From Spirochaetota bacterium (GTDB lineage: Bacteria; Spirochaetota; Spirochaetia; DSM-27196; PWMO01), in NCBI GenBank assembly GCA_009908925.1, contig JAAAOH010000076.1:1-19537 (forward strand): DNA of 19,537 nt, given 5' to 3'. The translations under genes were made by a program, and so were the position numbers. Under the pieces are notes generated by a model. The model had not been told where the DNA came from. It did not search any database and saw only the letters and a list, made by a program, of their open reading frames with translations. The first letter of the stretch is position 1. The number at the start of each line of letters is the position of its first letter. Positions 14,688-19,537 of this stretch are shown here, one piece after another.

Positions 14688-15212
14688 TTGAAGAAAAGCC
14701 GTGTTGGGTCCGGCAGAAACAGCAGAAGGCGATGGGAGGCTCGTCGCGCGATCGCGCGACGACGGCAGGTCCGCGCATACGACGCAGAGCTGCAGCATGT
14801 GGTCGATACATGCCCGGGATACTTTCTCGGGAAAGCATATAAGAAGGTGACACGAATCTTCGAGGACGAGTTCCGGTCCTCGGAGCTCACGATGCCCCAG
14901 TTTGCGGTCCTCGTGAACACCGGTATAAGCGAAACGGCAACCGGGAGCGAGATCGCCGAGCGACTCGGCTCTGATCTCAGCACGATCTCCCGCATCATGG
15001 ACATCGTCGTCCGTCGCGGGCTTGTGCAGCAGCAGCGTGCCGAGGACCGCAGGGTCCGGGTGTACCGGCTGACGCCAGAGGGGCGCGCCGTCCTCGATGG
15101 GGCCCTCGTGAAGTGGAAGCGGGCCAAGCGCCGCGTTCTCACCGATATCGATCGAAGCTCCTGGCAGGAGACGATCGGCACGCTCGAGCGAATGGCGGCA
15201 TTGCCCGAATAG
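14688..15212 (+). CDS. MarR-family transcriptional regulator with a single cysteine
   Basis: This is a 174-residue winged-helix repressor. After a very arginine-rich N-terminal 30 residues come the dimerisation helix (CPGYFLGKAYKKVTRIFEDEF), the recognition region (TGSEIAERLGSDLSTISRIMDIVVRRGL) and the wing (RAEDRRVRVYRLTPEGRAVL). The only cysteine sits at the start of the dimerisation helix, within about two alignment positions of the peroxide-sensing cysteine of OhrR. The TTG at 14688 is chosen because AGGAGG lies seven bases upstream; an in-frame GTG at 14646 coincides with the predicted transcription start and could be a leaderless alternative. It is the only MarR gene in the window and lies beside operator copy D, so it is the prime candidate to bind the shared palindrome. 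Confidence 0.88.
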   Translation: MKKSRVGSGRNSRRRWEARRAIARRRQVRAYDAELQHVVDTCPGYFLGKAYKKVTRIFEDEFRSSELTMPQFAVLVNTGISETATGSEIAERLGSDLSTISRIMDIVVRRGLVQQQRAEDRRVRVYRLTPEGRAVLDGALVKWKRAKRRVLTDIDRSSWQETIGTLERMAALPE

Positions 15213-15270
15213 CAGCCGTTGCGCAGATGCGCACGCCGACGCCCGGAAAAACTCCCGCTCAGCACTTTTC

Positions 15271-15286
15271 GGTTGTATATGCAAGT
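15271..15286. promoter_or_regulatory. Candidate MarR-type operator, copy E (flavoprotein operon)
   Basis: The sequence GGTTGTATATGCAAGT has a perfect right arm and five of seven left-arm bases matching consensus. It lies 49 bases before the flavoprotein ATG and directly abuts a TATATATT stretch (15288-15295) that could be a -10. The matching -35 is poor, so an alternative promoter, TTGTAT (15274-15279) with CAGAAT (15297-15302), is also possible. In either case the site overlaps the promoter. Confidence 0.6.
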
Positions 15287-15334
15287 GTATATATTGCAGA
15301 ATGACGCGCAGCAATGCTGAAAAGGAGCCACGGT

Positions 15335-16735
15335 ATGGCAGCTGAAAACGGAAACTCCTACGACGCAATCGTCGTCGGTGCAGGACAGGGCGGATTTCCC
15401 CTCGCTATGAAGCTTGCGGGGCAGGGCAAGCGCACCGCGCTTGTGGAAGCCCGGCACGTCGGCGGCACGTGCGTGAACTACGGGTGTACGCCGACCAAAA
15501 CAATGGTCGCAAGCGCACGTGCCGCCTATATGGTCGGTCGCGCCGCCGAATACGGAGTCGGGGCGACCCCCGGGGCCGTCGACATGGAGGTGGTGCGGCG
15601 GCGCAAGCGGCAGATCGTCTCGGATTTCCGCGGCGGCAGTGAGCGGGCGGTGGAGAACACCGAGAACCTCGAGCTCGTTCGCGGCACAGCTTCCTTCACC
15701 GGGCCGAAGACACTGAACGTCAGCGGCGAGTCCGGCGAGCGTGAGATCTCCGCAGAACAGATATTCATAAACACCGGCACCCGCCCGAACGTCCCGCCGA
15801 TCTCCGGAATCGAGGGCGTGCCCTACCTCAACAACGAAAGCATCATGGAGCTCGACCGGGTTCCGGAGCATCTCGTCGTGATCGGCGGTGGCTATATCGG
15901 TGTCGAGTTCGGCCAGATGTTCCGACGCTTCGGAAGCCGGGTCACGATTCTGCAGCGCGGACCGCGGATGCTCCCGCGAGAGGACGAGGACGTTGCCTCG
16001 GAGGTGCTCTCCATTCTCACCGACGACGGCATACAGGTCGTTACCGGTGCGCAGACGAAGAGTGTCACGACTTCGGGAAGCGGCGGCGTGGAGCTGTCGG
16101 TGGAGGTGAACGGAGAGGCCCGCACGATCTCCGGCTCCCACCTCCTGCTTGCGGCCGGCCGCGCACCGAATACCGACATGCTCAACCTCGCGGCCGCGGG
16201 TGTGGAGACCGACAAACGCGGCAGTATTCAGGTGAACGATCGCCTCGAAACCGGCGTAGAGGGAATTTGGGCGATGGGTGACGTGAAGGGAGGTCCGGCC
16301 TTCACTCACATCTCCTACGACGATTTCCGCGTCATCGACCGTAATCTCTCGGGCGACGGTATGGGCACGATAGCCGGACGTCTCGTCCCCTATACGGTGT
16401 TCATGGATCCCCAGCTCGGCCGCGTCGGCATGAGCGAGCGCGAGGCCCGCGATGCCGGTTACAACGTCCGGGTCGCCAAAATACCCATGACCTGGGTTGC
16501 CCGTGCGCTCGAAACCGACGAAACCCGCGGGCTCATGAAGGCGATAGTGGACGCGGACAGCGACCTCATCCTCGGCTTCACGATGCTCGGTATGCAGGGG
16601 GGCGAGATAGCCGGTGCCGTGCAGGTCGTCATGACGGCGAATCTGCCCTACACGATCCTCCGGGACGGTGCATTTGCCCATCCCACGCTCATGGAGTCTC
16701 TGAACAACCTGTTTGCAACCTTCGAAGGAGAGTAA
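15335..16735 (+). CDS. FAD-dependent pyridine nucleotide-disulfide oxidoreductase (mercuric-reductase-like)
   Basis: This is a 466-residue cytoplasmic flavoprotein of the glutathione/dihydrolipoamide/mercuric reductase family. It shows the FAD motif VVGAGQGG (13-20), redox cysteines in GGTCVNYGCTPTKT (C46, C51), the NAD(P)H-binding segment VVIGGGYIGVEFGQMF, AAGRAPNTD, IWAMGDVKGG, and the C-terminal catalytic HPTLMESL (H449, E454). It lacks the N-terminal metal-binding domain and C-terminal cysteine pair of true mercuric reductase, so the substrate is probably another disulfide, persulfide or quinone. The ATG at 15335 has AAGGAG seven bases upstream; an ATG at 15314 is less likely. It is followed after three bases by the DsrE-like gene. 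Confidence 0.93.
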   Translation: MAAENGNSYDAIVVGAGQGGFPLAMKLAGQGKRTALVEARHVGGTCVNYGCTPTKTMVASARAAYMVGRAAEYGVGATPGAVDMEVVRRRKRQIVSDFRGGSERAVENTENLELVRGTASFTGPKTLNVSGESGEREISAEQIFINTGTRPNVPPISGIEGVPYLNNESIMELDRVPEHLVVIGGGYIGVEFGQMFRRFGSRVTILQRGPRMLPREDEDVASEVLSILTDDGIQVVTGAQTKSVTTSGSGGVELSVEVNGEARTISGSHLLLAAGRAPNTDMLNLAAAGVETDKRGSIQVNDRLETGVEGIWAMGDVKGGPAFTHISYDDFRVIDRNLSGDGMGTIAGRLVPYTVFMDPQLGRVGMSEREARDAGYNVRVAKIPMTWVARALETDETRGLMKAIVDADSDLILGFTMLGMQGGEIAGAVQVVMTANLPYTILRDGAFAHPTLMESLNNLFATFEGE

Positions 16736-16738
16736 GCC

Positions 16739-17095
16739 ATGGCCAAAGTAGCAGTAGTCGTACTTGCCGATATTGAGTCGCACGCGGATCAGGGGCGCGG
16801 GACCAACGCCCTCGAGCTTGCCAAAGAGGCGAAGGAAGCCGGTGACGAGGTGGCCATCGTCTTCGACGGCGCCGGGACGCGCTGGGTGCCGAAGCTCGCG
16901 GATCCGCAGAGCAAGATGAATCCCGTCTTCGCTCAGCTCGAGGAGAACGTGATCGGCGCATGCTCGTTCTGCGCCTCGGCGTTCCACGTGAAGGATGAGA
17001 TCAAGCAGACGAACGTCAAGCTGCTCTCCGACTACGAGGGGCATCCGAGCCTTCGCGGTCTCATCGCCGACGGCTACCAGCTCGTAACCTTCTGA
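16739..17095 (+). CDS. Small DsrE-like protein with a CxxC motif
   Basis: This is a 118-residue cytoplasmic protein of the DsrE/DsrF-like fold (KVAVVVLADIESH ... NALELAKEAKEAGDEVAIVF). A GACSFCASAF motif places C75 and C78 where DsrE-family sulfur carriers often keep their reactive cysteine. It starts three bases after the flavoprotein stop, with GGAGAG overlapping the end of that gene, so the two are co-translated. The inference is that it is a sulfur or electron-transfer partner of the flavoprotein; DsrE-like proteins in general carry persulfides. No function has been shown for this subgroup that I can name. Confidence 0.82.
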   Translation: MAKVAVVVLADIESHADQGRGTNALELAKEAKEAGDEVAIVFDGAGTRWVPKLADPQSKMNPVFAQLEENVIGACSFCASAFHVKDEIKQTNVKLLSDYEGHPSLRGLIADGYQLVTF

Positions 17096-17123
17096 GCCGG
17101 CGACCGGGGCGGGGAAGATCACT

Positions 17124-18062
17124 GTGAACCGGTGGGCTCGGATCGCTATGCTTCTGTTTGCGTTGGTGCTGGCCGCGGCCTGTGCGGACGATGGCCCGCC
17201 GCCCGGGGCGGCACATACCGGAGACGGTGGCGATTCGCCCGGCGGCGCGCCCGCGGGGGCGCCGGTTTCCGCAGACACCGCTCCGGCGTTCACTCTCGGT
17301 ACCTTCAACATCCACTACGTCGCTCCCTGGCAGGAAGGCTTACGCTGGGAGGACCGACGTGATGCGGTCGTCGCGATGCTCGAGGCGGCCGACGCCGATC
17401 TCATGGCCTTTCAGGAGATGGAGACTTTCGAGGGGGGCTCTTACAACGAGGAGAACCGACAGCTCGACTGGATCGCACGACATTTCCCTGAGTACGCGTT
17501 CGCGGCGGTGGGTGACCCGCAGGTGTATCCATCCACTCAGCCGGTGATGTATCGCCCCGAGCGTTTCGAGCCCCTCGATCAGGGGTTTTTCTTTTTCTCG
17601 CCGGATCCCGACGATATCTATTCCCGGTCCTGGGACGGCGGCTTTCCCGCGTTCGCCTCGTGGGTGCGCTTTGCCGACCGCCGAAGCGGCACATCATTCT
17701 ACCTCTACAACGTTCACTTTGATCATTCGAGCCGCGGAAACAGGATCAAGGCTGCGGAGCTCGTCGTGGAACGCCTCGGCGGGCGAGAGCATCCCGGAGA
17801 CCCCGTCATCGTTGCAGGCGATTTCAACGCGCCGTGGTTCTTCCGCCCCGTGCAGATCGTCTCGGATGCGGGGCTCGATATCGCCGACACGACGGGAAGT
17901 ACGTTTCATCTGCGGCGCGGCATCAACATCATTCCGGCAATCGATCACGTGCTCGTCTCCGACGGATTCGAGATCGGTCCCACCGAGGTCCTGCGGAAAC
18001 GCTTTGCGGGCACCTGGCCGTCGGACCATTATCCCGTGCTGGTGAGGCTCTCCCCACGGTAA
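17124..18062 (+). CDS. Lipoprotein of the endonuclease/exonuclease/phosphatase superfamily
   Basis: This is a 312-residue exported protein. The N-terminus has a positive start, a hydrophobic stretch and a cysteine at position 20 (LVLAAAC), a loose lipobox of the spirochaete kind. A Gly/Pro/Ala-rich linker (about 21-52) leads to an EEP metal-dependent domain with FNIHY near residue 58, AFQEME (first metal glutamate), NVHFDH, AGDFNAPW, IDHVLVS and the final WPSDHYPV. Members cleave phosphodiesters in DNA, lipids or sugars; the substrate here is unknown. The GTG start has GGGGAAG upstream. It follows the DsrE-like gene by 28 bases and may be read from the same promoter. Confidence 0.87.
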   Translation: MNRWARIAMLLFALVLAAACADDGPPPGAAHTGDGGDSPGGAPAGAPVSADTAPAFTLGTFNIHYVAPWQEGLRWEDRRDAVVAMLEAADADLMAFQEMETFEGGSYNEENRQLDWIARHFPEYAFAAVGDPQVYPSTQPVMYRPERFEPLDQGFFFFSPDPDDIYSRSWDGGFPAFASWVRFADRRSGTSFYLYNVHFDHSSRGNRIKAAELVVERLGGREHPGDPVIVAGDFNAPWFFRPVQIVSDAGLDIADTTGSTFHLRRGINIIPAIDHVLVSDGFEIGPTEVLRKRFAGTWPSDHYPVLVRLSPR

Positions 18063-18117
18063 CGCGGCCGTTCGCGTGTCGGGCAGAAATTTCGCTGTTA
18101 AACCTGAGTCAATGAGT

Positions 18118-18123
18118 TATACT
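18118..18123 (+). promoter_or_regulatory. Possible -10 element for the FecR-domain gene
   Basis: TATACT lies 48 bases upstream of the FecR-domain start in an AT-richer stretch of the 108-base gap (18063-18170). No good -35 is seen at 17 bases (CTGTTA, 18095-18100), so this is tentative. Short arms ACGCG/CGCGT at about 18062-18077 could end the preceding transcript, but they lack a T-run. Confidence 0.3.
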
Positions 18124-18170
18124 TTTACAACTGACTCTCCTGCGACAGTGTTCGCATGAGGAGGAGTTCT

Positions 18171-18839
18171 ATGAGACCAATCACGGCTGTAGCAGGGTGG
18201 CTTATGCTGCTGCTCCTGCCGGCAATGGCAGCTTCGGCTGCAGACGGACGCATCGTGTTTCTCACGGGTGAGGTGTCGGTACAACGCAACGGCTCGGAGG
18301 TTGTTGCCGACATCGGCACTACCGTGACAACCGGTGACGTTGTTGAGACGGGCAGTCGGGCGACGGCGGTCATCGACCTCGGGCGCGGGGCCGAGATCAA
18401 GCTCCGAGAGAACACGCGCACCCGCATCGGGGATCTCGAGGAGCGCATGAGCGTCGAGCTCGAGCGTGGCGGGCTATTCGCCCTGGTGAGACGCGCCATC
18501 CAGGGCGGTTTCTCGGTGAACACGGAAACCGTCGTCGGGGGCGTCCGCGGCACGCAGTTCTTCGTGGCCTTCGGCCGAACCGTCGAGAACCGGCCCGATG
18601 TCTGGCTGTGCGTGAACGAGGGCGAGGTTTTCGTCGAAATCCCCGAACGCGGCGACCAGACCGTCGTGCGCGAGGGTGAAGGAATCAACATCCTCGACGG
18701 CGTGCGTCTCACCGACGCGCAGCCCTACGACTGGACACGCGAGCTCAACTGGAACATGGACCCCGACCGCGGCGAGGTTTACGACGACACCGACCTCGAC
18801 GAGGCCTACGCCGACCTCCTGGATCAGGACTATGATTGA
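18171..18839 (+). CDS. Exported FecR-domain protein
   Basis: This is a 222-residue protein with a signal peptide (MRPITAVAGWLMLLLLPAMA, likely cut after ASA) followed by a FecR domain at about 30-150 (GEVSVQRNG ... GDVVETGSRATAVIDLGRG, then SVNTETVVGGVRGTQFFV), the stretch shared with periplasmic iron-signalling FecR proteins. It lacks the cytoplasmic anti-sigma part of true FecR and there is no sigma factor gene here, so it is probably a structural or sensing periplasmic protein. The ATG at 18171 is preferred over 18156 because the AGGAGG site fits it. The acidic tail (DDTDLDEAYADLL) ends inside the start of the outer-membrane gene (8-base overlap), implying a shared job. Confidence 0.85.
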   Translation: MRPITAVAGWLMLLLLPAMAASAADGRIVFLTGEVSVQRNGSEVVADIGTTVTTGDVVETGSRATAVIDLGRGAEIKLRENTRTRIGDLEERMSVELERGGLFALVRRAIQGGFSVNTETVVGGVRGTQFFVAFGRTVENRPDVWLCVNEGEVFVEIPERGDQTVVREGEGINILDGVRLTDAQPYDWTRELNWNMDPDRGEVYDDTDLDEAYADLLDQDYD

Positions 18840-19537
18840 TATCCTCAACCGACGCCGCGCTGCGCCCGTACCCTCTCTATCCGCGGTGGCCCTGCTCGTG
18901 ATTCTCCTTCTCGGAAGCATCGCTGTGCCGACGCCGGCGCAGGATGATCCCCCCGAGGGGTTCGTCGAGCTGGAGATGGTCTCCAGGCTCTTCCTCGACG
19001 TCGACGACTGGGACCCCATGGCCGAGCTCGTCGGTCGCTTCGAGAGTGAGGATTTCCAGTTCGGATACCGGGCACTCACCCTCGGGACGTACTACCGGAT
19101 TCACGAAAACGTGAAGGCGGGAGCCTTCTACCGGGTGCAGCAGGGTGCCCGCCATGACGAGGACTGGGACGTCCGCTACGATGGCGATCTCAAAAGGGAG
19201 AATACCACCGACCGCACCGAGCAGGTTCTCATTGCCGATCTGACCCCGCGATTCCTGTTCGACTTCCTTCCCGGAGAAGACTGGGTTTTTGCCTTCAAGA
19301 ACCGCTATCACTTCAATCTCTACAACACCAACCAGAGTCTGCTTCTTCGGCCGCAGCTGACCTACTTCCGGATTCGAAATCGGCAACCCATAGTGAACGT
19401 CACCGGGGCGTACGGCATCTACCTGGCGCTCAACTTCTCCGATCAGCTTGTCTATGAGCATACGCCCTACCTCGACGTGATCTACCATCTGACCGATGTC
19501 ACCAAGCTCAATGCAGGTGTGGCCTGGAAGACGGTGC
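18832..19537 (+). CDS. Putative outer-membrane beta-barrel protein, 3' end beyond the window
   Basis: The visible 235 residues begin with a signal peptide (hydrophobic SAVALLVILLLGSIAVPTPA, then AQDDPP). After that, alternating hydrophobic and aromatic strands suggest a beta barrel, for example FQFGYRALTLGTYYRIHENV, KAGAFYRVQQGA, RFLFDFLPGEDWVFAFKNRY and QPIVNVTGAYGIYLALNF. The ATG overlaps the end of the FecR-domain gene, so the two are translationally coupled. I recognise no specific family; the call rests on strand pattern and signal peptide. The protein continues past the right edge, so total length and the C-terminal strand cannot be checked. Confidence 0.65.
   Translation, partial: MIDILNRRRAAPVPSLSAVALLVILLLGSIAVPTPAQDDPPEGFVELEMVSRLFLDVDDWDPMAELVGRFESEDFQFGYRALTLGTYYRIHENVKAGAFYRVQQGARHDEDWDVRYDGDLKRENTTDRTEQVLIADLTPRFLFDFLPGEDWVFAFKNRYHFNLYNTNQSLLLRPQLTYFRIRNRQPIVNVTGAYGIYLALNFSDQLVYEHTPYLDVIYHLTDVTKLNAGVAWKTV

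Noticed and set aside
15220..15233. TGCGCA-GA-TGCGCA repeat after marR as a terminator or sixth operator
   Set aside because: No T-run, and it lacks the CTTG/CAAG arms of the shared palindrome.
14630..17311. An 893-codon open frame on the minus strand opposite marR, the flavoprotein and the DsrE-like gene
   Set aside because: It covers several well-recognised genes on the plus strand, its translation resembles no protein family, and long antisense open frames are expected in GC-rich coding DNA.
1..19537. CRISPR arrays, tRNA or rRNA genes, insertion sequences, integrase or attachment sites
   Set aside because: None were seen: no regularly spaced repeats, no transposase or integrase motifs, no tRNA-like cloverleaf noticed by eye.

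Overview
The window is a GC-rich bacterial chromosomal segment with about twenty genes, mostly on the minus strand up to about 14.5 kb and on the plus strand after that. The best guess for the host is a free-living spirochaete. The receiver-PAS-PAS protein at 1856-3109, the FecR-domain protein followed by an outer-membrane protein at the right end, and the loose lipobox at 17124 all look spirochaetal. This is an inference from protein style; there is no rRNA or marker gene to prove it.

Layout: a polar amino-acid ABC permease runs off the left edge (1-522). Next come a HEAT-repeat/thioredoxin fusion (599-1675), an orphan receiver-PAS-PAS protein (1856-3109) and, divergently, glucose-6-phosphate dehydrogenase (3314-4843). 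A decayed stretch (about 4850-5360) and a VapBC module (5389-6101) follow. On the minus strand are an aquaporin with an alpha/beta-hydrolase/OsmC fusion (8225-6181), a split two-gene permease (9432-8405), a MazEF module (10143-9562), a broken ArsR-rhodanese gene (about 10745-10188), and an operon of SDR glucose dehydrogenase, GH15 glycosidase and TauE/SafE exporter (14537-10865). On the plus strand are a MarR regulator (14688-15212), a mercuric-reductase-like flavoprotein with a small DsrE-like CxxC protein (15335-17095), a lipoprotein of the endonuclease/exonuclease/phosphatase fold, a FecR-domain protein, and an outer-membrane protein cut by the right edge.

The most interesting feature is a repeated 16-bp imperfect palindrome, consensus RCTTGTA-TA-TGCAAGT. 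It occurs five times (1692, 3219, 8253, 14553, 15271), and all five lie in gene-start regions: HEAT-thioredoxin, zwf/receiver-PAS, aquaporin-OsmC, SDR-GH15-TauE next to marR, and the flavoprotein-DsrE operon. Symmetry, size and promoter overlap fit a MarR-type operator, and the only MarR gene here sits beside one site. I infer a local redox or thiol-stress regulon. It would combine NADPH/NADH supply (G6PD, and glucose dehydrogenase fed by glucose from GH15), thiol and peroxide chemistry (thioredoxin, OsmC, disulfide oxidoreductase, DsrE-like protein), a channel that might pass peroxide, and a sulfite/sulfonate exporter. The MarR protein has a single cysteine close to where OhrR carries its peroxide-sensing cysteine.

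The toxin-antitoxin pairs, the split permease and the two decayed loci look like accessory insertions between members of this regulon.
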